The position numbers and the translations under genes are program-made. Positions 1 through 6,967 of a stretch of 31,213 nucleotides of DNA are shown piece by piece. The stretch is taken from the NCBI GenBank assembly GCA_018710885.1, contig DVJA01000068.1, forward strand, positions 1 through 31,213, read 5' to 3'. The first letter of the stretch is position 1. Each line of letters starts with the position of its first letter. Origin of the DNA: Scatomorpha merdigallinarum. Its GTDB lineage: Bacteria > Bacillota > Clostridia > Oscillospirales > Oscillospiraceae. The notes beneath the pieces are model-generated. The model made no database searches. It worked only from the letters and a program-made list of their open reading frames with translations, and was not told where the DNA came from.

Positions 1-581
1 GCGATGCTCCCCGTCGCCATGTTTGACCCGAGCAGAGCGCGTAGCACGACCCCAATTCGGCTTTTACCCTCGCCGCCGCGGCCAATAAGCATCAACATCT
101 TTTGGCCCTTCGTCGTCGGCAGGAAGCAGTAGCCCATGAACTCTTGCAGCGTATGGATGTCCTCGGGGTAGAGCAGCTCGCCGAGGAAGCGCAGCCACGT
201 TGCTGGCGGCTTGGCGTTTGCATTGTACGCCACCGGGAGACGGTTGCGGCAAAACTCGCGCTCGCTGATGAATCGCCCGTCGAGGAATAACGTGCCGTTT
301 GCGACGTGGATTCGGTCACGCTGGATAGGCAAATCCGGCGCGTAGGCTTCGAGACGCAGGGCTTCGAGCAGGTTGTTCACGCGCTTGCCGAGACCCGCTG
401 AAAAGTACGGTTTGAGCAATTCGTAGATGTCGCGCCGCAGCCTGTCCTCGTCCGTGACGCGGCCTTCGACTGTGAAAAACGTGCCGTTGACGCTCTTCAT
501 CGGGTGCTCACGAAGAAACTCCTCACAGAATTTCACCTCGTTGACGTGCTTGCCGTCATACCATTCTGGAAATTCAGCCAC
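1..581 (-). CDS. P4/D5-type phage or plasmid primase-helicase, N-terminal part (cut by left window edge)
   Basis: About 193 codons are visible and the frame is open to the window edge. I start it at the GTG at 581 because GGAGGG lies 5 bases upstream; this overlaps the end of the preceding primase gene by 8 bases, which suggests translational coupling. Residues 90-120 (VANGTLFLDGRF, then RLPVAYN) match the D5_N region that precedes the superfamily 3 helicase domain in P4-type primases. Residues 167-174 (GRGGEGKS) are a Walker A loop. In phages, satellites and plasmids such proteins unwind DNA at the element's own replication origin. With the CHC2 primase just upstream it would form a split primase/helicase pair. 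The family call is from motifs; which element it belongs to is unknown. Confidence 0.8.
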   Translation of the reverse strand, partial: MAEFPEWYDGKHVNEVKFCEEFLREHPMKSVNGTFFTVEGRVTDEDRLRRDIYELLKPYFSAGLGKRVNNLLEALRLEAYAPDLPIQRDRIHVANGTLFLDGRFISEREFCRNRLPVAYNANAKPPATWLRFLGELLYPEDIHTLQEFMGYCFLPTTKGQKMLMLIGRGGEGKSRIGVVLRALLGSNMATGSI

Positions 582-1104
582 GCAAACCCTCCATCAGACG
601 GGCGGTTTTCTGTTCGACCAGCCGCGTCTCGTATTGACTCGCGCCCGCGTCGAGCAGATAGCCTGCCCACGCGTCGAGCGTACACGCTTCGGCATAGCCG
701 TCTGCAATGTCGTTGTCCGGCGACGTCGGCGCAAGTGCGTCCCGGCAGCGGGACAGCTCGCGCTTGCACTCCACCAACCCACGCGGTGGGACGAACGCGC
801 CGGAGCCGAAGTCCGCTTCGAGCCGCCTCGCGGCCTCGGACTCTGAGCAGCCGAGCAGCGCCGTCGTGAGGTCAATCACGTCGCCGTGCGCGCCGCAGCC
901 GAAGCAGTGGAAGTGGTCGCCGTAGAGTTTGAGGCTTGGTGTCCTGTCCGCATGGAACGGGCAGCGCATGAAGCCGTGCTTCACGGTGCCGTAGCGTTGA
1001 GCCGCTTCGATGGGTGAGATTGTGTGCTTGATTTTGTTGTAGGTGATAGCCTTTGTACCTCCTTGGATTATTTGAGAGAAAAGCCCCCTCATATACCGTG
1101 ACAT
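574..1104 (-). CDS. CHC2 zinc-finger DNA primase-like protein
   Basis: A 176-residue protein with a CHC2 zinc finger at residues 48-70: Cys48-Pro-Phe-His51 and Cys67-Phe-Gly-Cys70, inside the FMRCPFHADRTPSLKLY region typical of DnaG-type and phage primase N-termini. No Toprim catalytic domain is present, so it would bind template DNA and work with the helicase encoded next to it. The start is uncertain. ATGs at 1104 and 1092 lack a good ribosome binding site, while a perfect AAGGAGGT lies inside the frame near 1056-1063 with no ATG, GTG or TTG at a suitable distance after it. Homology-like sequence begins about residue 20 (ITYNKIKHTISPIEAA), just after that site. It is part of a mobile-element replication module. 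Confidence 0.8.
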   Translation of the reverse strand: MSRYMRGLFSQIIQGGTKAITYNKIKHTISPIEAAQRYGTVKHGFMRCPFHADRTPSLKLYGDHFHCFGCGAHGDVIDLTTALLGCSESEAARRLEADFGSGAFVPPRGLVECKRELSRCRDALAPTSPDNDIADGYAEACTLDAWAGYLLDAGASQYETRLVEQKTARLMEGLRG

Positions 1105-1193
1105 TTTTCGGCGAAATGAGGAGGTGGTATTCGGATAATTTACAAAAAGTTTACTACTTGAACCCCAACTTGCTGTCCTCCTTGTGCAGATAT

Positions 1194-1226
1194 ATAAAAA
1201 GAGCGCCTGCCTTGCGGCAAACGCTC
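1194..1226 (-). terminator. Rho-independent terminator after the sigma-like gene
   Basis: On the minus strand an 11-bp stem (GAGCGTTTGCC pairing with GGCAGGCGCTC, two G-U pairs) closes a GCAA tetraloop and is followed by TTTTTATA. It lies about 90 bases past the stop of the sigma-like gene and separates it from the downstream primase pair. Confidence 0.85.
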
Positions 1227-1313
1227 ACGTCTTCAGGGTAACTACCCCTCTATTATACATGGATTGAGAACGGGCAAATTGTTCCTGAGAATTAAAAATT
1301 TTATGAAAAATTT

Positions 1314-2237
1314 TCAGTAGAGGAATTTCTGATACTCTCTGGTTACGAAGTCCTCATACGCCGAGGCTATCTTGGCAATACCCTTATGTACCGCGCTCGC
1401 GGTTTTGAAGCCTACTGCGTCGGCTATCTGTTGTTCGGTGTGATGCTCCATTCGCAGCCTGAGAATCTTGCGGTCTTGCTTGGATAGCCGTCTGGCGAAG
1501 GCGTCAATCTGCCCCTGCGAGAGCACCTTACGCTCGAACTCTGCTCGTGGGTCGGCGACGTTCATAATGTCGCCGCCGTCCTCGACCAGCTCCTCGAGCG
1601 AAATGGCCTTGCCGCTGCGGTCGTGGTTCCAGTGCCGCATGAAGTCTTTGCGGACGACACTGTTTTTGTTCTCGTAGTCCTCGACCGTTCGGTTCTCCCA
1701 GATGGCGTCAATCATCGGCTGCCAGTTTTCTTCCTCAACAACCAAATCCGTGAGGTTGCCTACAAGGTTACCGAACTCACGGTATGTAAACCACAGCATT
1801 TCCTCGTCAGGCCCTGCGGTGTAGAGCATCTGAAAGGAGATGTACTCGCGCTCTATTTTGCGGCGAAAGTAACGGAGGATGTCATACGATAGTTGCCAAA
1901 GCGGGAAGTACCCAGTATATTGCTCCCGGCTGCCGGGAATTTCACCGTAGTTGCCTTTGGAGTCTTTGACCTGAAAGAACTGCCACGCCGTCCACGACCA
2001 GCAGTCCCAGACCAGCTCGGCGAACATATCCTGCTTGATGATGTCCAGACATGCCTGAGAACGCAGCGCCTCAAACGGCTTGCGCGGAATCTTGAGCGCT
2101 TCGGGCCACTTTTCCACCAGCACGCGCGGCATGAGGTAAAACATGGTAAGCCAAGATAGGTAAGAGTCCTGTGGGATTTCGATGATGCCGGTCGGCGTGA
2201 CGACTATGAACCCCTTGGGGCCTTTGGGATTTGCCAT
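1314..2237 (-). CDS. Sigma-70 region 4-like DNA-binding protein of a mobile element
   Basis: A 307-residue protein when started at the ATG at 2237. This start is preferred over an in-frame codon at 2279 because the latter overlaps the promoter, and because GGAG lies 11 bases before 2237. The last ~55 residues look like a sigma region 4 helix-turn-helix: SKQDRKILRLRMEHHTEQQIADAVGF, with the recognition helix near residues 275-290 (KTASAVHKGIAKI). The first ~250 residues are unlike a standard sigma region 2 and I do not recognise them; they are rich in aromatic and acidic residues. Such sigma-like proteins often precede primase genes in Firmicutes prophages and integrative elements. A role in transcription of the element is inferred, not shown. 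Confidence 0.6.
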   Translation of the reverse strand: MANPKGPKGFIVVTPTGIIEIPQDSYLSWLTMFYLMPRVLVEKWPEALKIPRKPFEALRSQACLDIIKQDMFAELVWDCWSWTAWQFFQVKDSKGNYGEIPGSREQYTGYFPLWQLSYDILRYFRRKIEREYISFQMLYTAGPDEEMLWFTYREFGNLVGNLTDLVVEEENWQPMIDAIWENRTVEDYENKNSVVRKDFMRHWNHDRSGKAISLEELVEDGGDIMNVADPRAEFERKVLSQGQIDAFARRLSKQDRKILRLRMEHHTEQQIADAVGFKTASAVHKGIAKIASAYEDFVTREYQKFLY

Positions 2238-2269
2238 ACGACTACTGTCTCCTTGTACCTTTTTGGCTG

Positions 2270-2298
2270 ATTGTACCACGAGATTATGAACGTTTCAA
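2270..2298 (-). promoter_or_regulatory. Sigma-A promoter of the sigma-like gene
   Basis: On the minus strand TTGAAA (2298-2293), a 17-base spacer and TACAAT (2275-2270) match the sigma-A consensus closely. Transcription would start near 2263, about 25 bases before the ATG at 2237. Confidence 0.7.
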
Positions 2299-2386
2299 CG
2301 CAGCCCGGTGGATTAGCACAGAGAGCGTAGGGACAATCGAAGAAACCCAAAGGGCGCACTTCTATACATTATCATGTATGTGCGAG

Positions 2387-2418
2387 AAGCAGCCCAGCAC
2401 TCGAGTGCTGGGCTGCTT
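2387..2418. repeat. 32-bp perfect palindrome (hairpin, possible terminator)
   Basis: The 16-base arm AAGCAGCCCAGCACTC is followed at once by its exact reverse complement, with TCGA at the centre. It lies between the start of the sigma-like gene and the 3' end of the XRE-type gene. The runs after it are short on both strands (TTTG on plus, TTCTCG on minus), so it is a weak candidate for an intrinsic terminator of the XRE gene. A protein binding site or an element boundary is also possible. The rest of the roughly 240-base gap shows only a short ATACAT/ATGTAT hairpin just upstream. Confidence 0.6.
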
Positions 2419-2477
2419 TGCGTCGCTATGCTCCGGCAAGGGCTATGCCATTGCGCCGCATATATACTCACACACCT

Positions 2478-3908
2478 TTAAGGAATAAAACTCATTGCAT
2501 AGCGCAAAAAGCCGACGGTCTTTTCGCCGTGCAGAAGATAATTATCAGGTAATGCAAGAAGGCTTTCAAACAGGGATTTGAAGCTGTCCAAGACGAATGG
2601 GGTCTTGATATATGTGACTTTTCTTGAGCCTGCCGGTATAACGCACACAAGGCCGCCATTGTATGCGATGGTTCCATTAAAGTCCTTCCAATTCAACACC
2701 GGGTTAATATCGGACAGAATATACATAGTTTTTTCGCCACTCTCAATGGAGAGAATCACTTTTTCAAGCAGCAATCTTCTGCTTTCCGGACTGAAAATGA
2801 CCGGCTCATAGTCATCCGGCCCCATTCTCCCGCTACCGTTGCGGCAAAAATCGATTATACCCGATTCATAATAGAGATAGTTTATGCGTTCCGCGCCAGA
2901 GTTCGTCAACCTTGCATACCACGTCAGCCGTTCAATGTCACTTCCGTGCCTTATGAGATCGCTTTTAACTTCGTCGTCCGAGATGCTGTCCCAGCTTGGT
3001 ACAAGCATTTCATCTGTAAGTATGCCTATGGGCGTACTATCCTTGGGCGAATAGAACTTAAAGAGATATCTCTCATACTGGCTGTCGCCATAGCTGTAGG
3101 AATCGAACTTGCGTCCATGAAGCATTGACGTAGCTATGTCGTATTGATAATTCACATCGATAACGTCAAAAGTATATGCAGGAAAATTGCCAAGTATGCC
3201 GGGGGCTTTGACGAGCATTCCGCAGTTCCTCACAATGCAAAGCAAGTCGCAGGACTCGTGATTGTTGATTTTCACCTCGCTGATATCCGCCTCAATTTCA
3301 TTTGACTTGGAGCAGACATTGAAGATGAAGTGGCAGTATTCGTCGGGCGAAGGAAAGCTTTGTGGATCATAAAAAACATGCATTATTAACCTGCGTCCAG
3401 GAAACTCTTTTGTAAATTCGCTTAAAAATTTAGAGGCTTCAAGAAAAGTAACAGCTGAAATTATTATTTCAAGTTCATCAGAATGGTTTTCACTTAGAAC
3501 ATTGCGCAAGAAATGCTCTAAGCAGTCACCCCAATTATTGTCAAGCCTTACATCAGTGCGCTCAAATGAGCCTGCTGCGATACTTCGAGCGCTCTCAGAT
3601 TCAACCCTTCCTAGCATATATGAAGCCATAAGGTACTCTGCTAATGGTTGTATCGTTTTTTCCATTGATGTTCCATTCGGCACACCTATATGTTTTTGCA
3701 ATACACGAACCTCTTTCTCCGTGGCACCAGACAGGCAGTATCCTGCAATTTTACCACAAATCGACTCAATACTCCCCTCGGCAGGGGATTTTGAACCGCT
3801 TATCCACTTAGATATATATGAGATATCATAGCCAAGGCAGTTGGCAAGTGATGTCATTTTTACATGGCATATATTTAGTACCTGACGAAGTTCGCTGCCA
3901 AAGCTCAT
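2478..3908 (-). CDS. Large XRE-type helix-turn-helix regulator with unknown C-terminal domain
   Basis: A 476-residue protein. Residues 1-50 form a Cro/C1-type helix-turn-helix (ELRQVLNICHVKMTSLANCLG, then SYISKWISGSKSP). The remaining ~400 residues have no motif I can name; they are soluble-looking and mixed alpha/beta, with stretches such as ELEIIISAVTFLEASKF and LIMHVFYDP, and could be a ligand-sensing domain. AGGG lies 8 bases before the ATG. The gene is divergent from the flavoenzyme operon across a 270-base spacer with repeated half-sites, which makes it the likely local regulator. Its base composition looks more AT-rich than that of its neighbours. The N-terminal call is firm; the sensor role is inference. 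Confidence 0.75.
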   Translation of the reverse strand: MSFGSELRQVLNICHVKMTSLANCLGYDISYISKWISGSKSPAEGSIESICGKIAGYCLSGATEKEVRVLQKHIGVPNGTSMEKTIQPLAEYLMASYMLGRVESESARSIAAGSFERTDVRLDNNWGDCLEHFLRNVLSENHSDELEIIISAVTFLEASKFLSEFTKEFPGRRLIMHVFYDPQSFPSPDEYCHFIFNVCSKSNEIEADISEVKINNHESCDLLCIVRNCGMLVKAPGILGNFPAYTFDVIDVNYQYDIATSMLHGRKFDSYSYGDSQYERYLFKFYSPKDSTPIGILTDEMLVPSWDSISDDEVKSDLIRHGSDIERLTWYARLTNSGAERINYLYYESGIIDFCRNGSGRMGPDDYEPVIFSPESRRLLLEKVILSIESGEKTMYILSDINPVLNWKDFNGTIAYNGGLVCVIPAGSRKVTYIKTPFVLDSFKSLFESLLALPDNYLLHGEKTVGFLRYAMSFIP

Positions 3909-3953
3909 GTGTATGTCCCTGCCTTTCTGCGATTCCGGATGCTGTTAATTATT

Positions 3954-3982
3954 ATTTTAACGCAAAAGCAGAGTGAACGCAA
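3954..3982 (-). promoter_or_regulatory. Probable promoter of the XRE-type regulator
   Basis: On the minus strand TTGCGT (3982-3977), 17 bases and TAAAAT (3959-3954). The -10 box is good and the -35 box poor, as is common for autoregulated genes. The predicted leader is about 40 bases. Confidence 0.4.
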
Positions 3983-4022
3983 ATATTTTCGCTAAAGCAG
4001 GCGCTAGAAACGATTGACATTT

Positions 4023-4148
4023 ATTTGATTCTATAAGTCAAATATTTGAATTATATTGACTGCGTTGCCACTGTGGCGGCAAGCAACGTCAACGCCTTTC
4101 GCTTGATAGTCAATTCACAAACTTTTATTATTTAATCAGAAATTGACT
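4023..4148. promoter_or_regulatory. Cluster of inverted/direct repeats, candidate operators for the divergent XRE regulator
   Basis: ATTTGA occurs at 4023-4028, inverted (TCAAAT) at 4038-4043 and again at 4044-4049, the last two forming the perfect palindrome TCAAATATTTGA. A second pair, AGTCAATT (4108-4115) and its exact reverse complement AATTGACT (4141-4148), flanks the -10 box of the operon promoter. A third pair, CGTTGC (4063-4068) and GCAACG (4083-4088), lies between. Their placement around the promoter suggests regulator binding. Which protein binds is inference. Confidence 0.45.
4103..4131 (+). promoter_or_regulatory. Sigma-A promoter of the flavoenzyme operon
   Basis: TTGATA (4103-4108), a 17-base spacer and TATTAT (4126-4131), each 5 of 6 with consensus. 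One half of the AGTCAATT inverted repeat begins at the last -35 base and runs into the spacer; the other half lies just past the predicted start site near 4138. This is the usual geometry for repression. Confidence 0.65.
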
Positions 4149-4179
4149 TCCCAATAATGACGAAAGGAAGATGTACGCA

Positions 4180-6117
4180 ATGTCCATTTTATTTGAACCC
4201 TTTGAATTGGGTCGACTGCACATCAAGAACAGGTATGCAGTCTGTCCTATGGGTACTCTCCACGGTCCTGACGGTGGAGTTGACGAGGCGCAGAAAGCCT
4301 ATATTGTCGAGCGTGCCAGAGGCGGCTTCGGAATAGTCTATCCATCTGCACACACTGTAACTCTGAAGTATGAACAGCCTATGTTTTCCGGCAACTTCCT
4401 CTGCACCGAGAGCCACCAGGCGGCGCTAAAGGATCTTGCTGACGAGGTACACAAGTACGGGGCGGTTTTTGCTGTGCAGCTTACTCCGGGCTATGGCCGC
4501 GTAAATGCCGGTATGCCTTTCGAGTATCAGGGGTTGCCGGTGACAACTCATGTTTCCGCAAGCGAGAACAGCGTCTTCTATTACCCTGACTACAAATGCA
4601 AGGCTCTTACAATTGACGAAATTCAAGAACTCGTCGCAGACATGGGCAAGGCAGCCGTCATGGCCAAGGCAGCAGGCGTTGATATCATAGAGATACACGC
4701 CTATGGCGGCTACCTCATCGACCAATTCATGAGCGAGATATGGAACCACCGCACGGACGAGTACGGCGGCAGCTTCGAAAACCGCATGCGTTTCTTCTTC
4801 GAGTGCTACAACGCCGTGCGTGAGGCTGTCGGCCCGGACTACCCGCTGACGGTTAAATTTACGCCCGAGCACGGCATACCCGGTGGACGCACATTCGAGG
4901 GCGAGGGCCTAAAGATTGCCCGCCTGCTCGACGAGATGGATATAGAATACATACATCTCGACGACGGCTGCTATGAGCGCTGGAACAAGGCCATCCCCGG
5001 CGCCTACGACGAGGCGGGCGGCTGCCTGAAGATAGCTCGCCGTCTGCGCGAGGCAGGCATAAAGAAGCCCTTCATGGTGCAGGACAAGATGGTTGATCCC
5101 AAAATGGCCGAGGAAGCAATAGAGAGCGGTCTGGCCATTATCGTAGGCCTCGGCAAGCAGTCTATAGCCGACCCTCATTATCCCGAAAAGCTCGAGCACG
5201 GCGATATCGTGGATATAAACTTCTGCACCGCCTGCTGCGAGTGCCTAAACGGAGCTGACGGCTGCGCAGCTAACCCCTGCTACACGCATGAGCTGGAGTA
5301 CGGCGAACTGAAGAAAACATCCAATCCGCGTAGGATTCTCATCATCGGCGGCGGCCCCGGCGGCATGTATACCGCCAAGGTCGCGGCGATGGCAGGCCAT
5401 AAGGTCGAGCTGTGGGAGAAGAATACGGTTCTTGGCGGCAATATCAACGCGGCCGGCGGCCCAGACTTCAAGATAGATATGCGCCGCTTCAATGAGAATC
5501 TTCAGAAACAGGTTTACAAGGCAGGCGTGACCGTGCGCCTGATGAAGGAAGCCGACTGCGCATCCGTCGCAGCGTACGATCCTGACGTGGTCATAGTGGC
5601 GGCGGGCGCGAAGCCTTTCACCCCTCCCATTCCGGGAGCGGACAGGGCCAAAGTTGTCAACGCTGTCGACGTGCTCACCGACAGCTGCGGTACCGGCGAT
5701 AACGTAGTTGTGATAGGCGGCGGTGAGGTCGGCTTCGAGGCTGCGCTCTATCTCATGCGACAGGGCAAGAATGTTATCGTTCTTGAGATGCAAGATAATA
5801 TCCTCACCGGCTCCATGGCCATGAACCAGCGCAAGAGCCTGCTTGACATGCTCGAACGCCACAAGCTGTCCTATAAAACCGGAGTTAGCGTCAGTGAGAT
5901 AAATGATGATTATGTTAAAGCCGTTGATACCAATGGCGAAAAGAGTTTCCCCTGTGATACGGTCGTCATGGCTACGGGTTTCAAGTCCGATTCTGCTCTT
6001 GCCGATTCCCTCAAGGCAGAAGGCCTGAACGTTTACACGATAGGCGATTACAACAGCCCGCGCAAGGTTGTCAACGCTACATGCGAAGGCTACGCCGTTA
6101 TCCGAAATCTTGGCTAA
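4180..6117 (+). CDS. NADH:flavin oxidoreductase, OYE/2,4-dienoyl-CoA reductase (FadH/BaiCD-like) family
   Basis: A 645-residue protein. The start at 4180 is preferred over the in-frame ATG at 4171 because AAAGGAAG sits 9 bases before it. Residues 1-340 are an Old Yellow Enzyme FMN barrel (LFEPFELGRLHIKNR at the start; EIHAYGGYLIDQF then RTDEYGGSFENR near 171-202). A cysteine cluster follows, Cys349, Cys352, Cys355 and Cys362 before NP, in the place of the [4Fe-4S] site of FadH but more tightly spaced. Residues 385-645 hold two dinucleotide folds (GGGPGG near 390-395, GGGEVG near 513-518) for FAD and NAD(P)H. The family reduces C=C bonds next to carbonyls in dienoyl-CoAs, enoates, bile acids and steroids. 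The SDR and MFS genes behind it point to one pathway. Substrate unknown. Confidence 0.9.
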   Translation: MSILFEPFELGRLHIKNRYAVCPMGTLHGPDGGVDEAQKAYIVERARGGFGIVYPSAHTVTLKYEQPMFSGNFLCTESHQAALKDLADEVHKYGAVFAVQLTPGYGRVNAGMPFEYQGLPVTTHVSASENSVFYYPDYKCKALTIDEIQELVADMGKAAVMAKAAGVDIIEIHAYGGYLIDQFMSEIWNHRTDEYGGSFENRMRFFFECYNAVREAVGPDYPLTVKFTPEHGIPGGRTFEGEGLKIARLLDEMDIEYIHLDDGCYERWNKAIPGAYDEAGGCLKIARRLREAGIKKPFMVQDKMVDPKMAEEAIESGLAIIVGLGKQSIADPHYPEKLEHGDIVDINFCTACCECLNGADGCAANPCYTHELEYGELKKTSNPRRILIIGGGPGGMYTAKVAAMAGHKVELWEKNTVLGGNINAAGGPDFKIDMRRFNENLQKQVYKAGVTVRLMKEADCASVAAYDPDVVIVAAGAKPFTPPIPGADRAKVVNAVDVLTDSCGTGDNVVVIGGGEVGFEAALYLMRQGKNVIVLEMQDNILTGSMAMNQRKSLLDMLERHKLSYKTGVSVSEINDDYVKAVDTNGEKSFPCDTVVMATGFKSDSALADSLKAEGLNVYTIGDYNSPRKVVNATCEGYAVIRNLG

Positions 6118-6160
6118 GCAATAAGAAATCTTCTTTCAAGAATAAAAAGGAGAAATAATC

Positions 6161-6943
6161 ATGGAAAAGAAAATAGCTGTTATCACAGGAGCCTCCTCCG
6201 GAATCGGCGCTGTCGGCGCCGTACGCTTTGCCAAGGAAGGCTACAACCTCGTCATCGCTGCCCGCCGCGAGGACAAGCTCAACGCCGTCGCCGAGCAGTG
6301 CCGCGCCGAGGGCGCCGAGGTACTCGCTGTCCGTGGCGACATGAGCAAGGAAGAGGACGTCAAGAATGTCTTTGAAAAGGCCCTTGAAAAGTTCGGCACC
6401 ATTGATTTCGTCTGGAGCAACCAGGGCGTGCTCACGGTTCCAACCGTGTTCGAGGAACTCACACTTGACCAGTACTATACCGTCTCTGAGAACAACTTCA
6501 AGAGCACTTTCCTTATGCTGACTGAGGCGACCAAGGTATTCAGCAAGCTCGCCAAGCCCGGCAACGTTGTTTGCACTGCGTCCTCCTCCGGTCTGCGCCC
6601 CGAGTCCGGCTTCGGCGTCTACTCTGCCTCCAAGGCTGCCGTTATCCACCTCGTCAGGGCTGCTGCCATCGAGTGTGGCATCAAGTATAACATCCGTTAC
6701 AACTGCGTCTGCCCCGGCGGTTTCGTCAGCGAGATGACCACCATGGTTATCAATGAGCTCACCAAGACCTTGAGCGCCGGCGGCGATATGCCCATCCGCA
6801 AGCCTACCATGAACCTCCTGCCCGAGCGTGACCTCGGCGATCCTGAAAAGGAGCTCGTCGGTCTTGTGGTCTTCCTCGCGTCTGAGGAATCTACTTTCAT
6901 TCAGGGCGCGGCCTTCAGCGTTGACTGCGGCATAACGCTTTAA
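6161..6943 (+). CDS. Short-chain dehydrogenase/reductase (SDR)
   Basis: A 260-residue classical SDR. TGASSGIG (residues 9-16) is the nucleotide-binding turn, Asn111/112, Ser141/142 and Tyr154-x3-Lys158 (YSASK) form the active site, and CPGGF follows at about 210. The usual NNAG motif is replaced by SNQG (86-89). AARRED after the second strand suggests NADP(H). AAGGAG is 9 bases before the ATG, and the gap to the upstream flavoenzyme is 43 bases, so they are co-transcribed. It would interconvert a hydroxyl and a keto group on the molecule whose double bond the flavoenzyme reduces, as hydroxysteroid dehydrogenases do in bile-acid and steroid pathways. The substrate is inferred from context only. 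Confidence 0.9.
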   Translation: MEKKIAVITGASSGIGAVGAVRFAKEGYNLVIAARREDKLNAVAEQCRAEGAEVLAVRGDMSKEEDVKNVFEKALEKFGTIDFVWSNQGVLTVPTVFEELTLDQYYTVSENNFKSTFLMLTEATKVFSKLAKPGNVVCTASSSGLRPESGFGVYSASKAAVIHLVRAAAIECGIKYNIRYNCVCPGGFVSEMTTMVINELTKTLSAGGDMPIRKPTMNLLPERDLGDPEKELVGLVVFLASEESTFIQGAAFSVDCGITL

Positions 6944-6967
6944 TCCGAAGGATTGCGAGCGCAGCCT

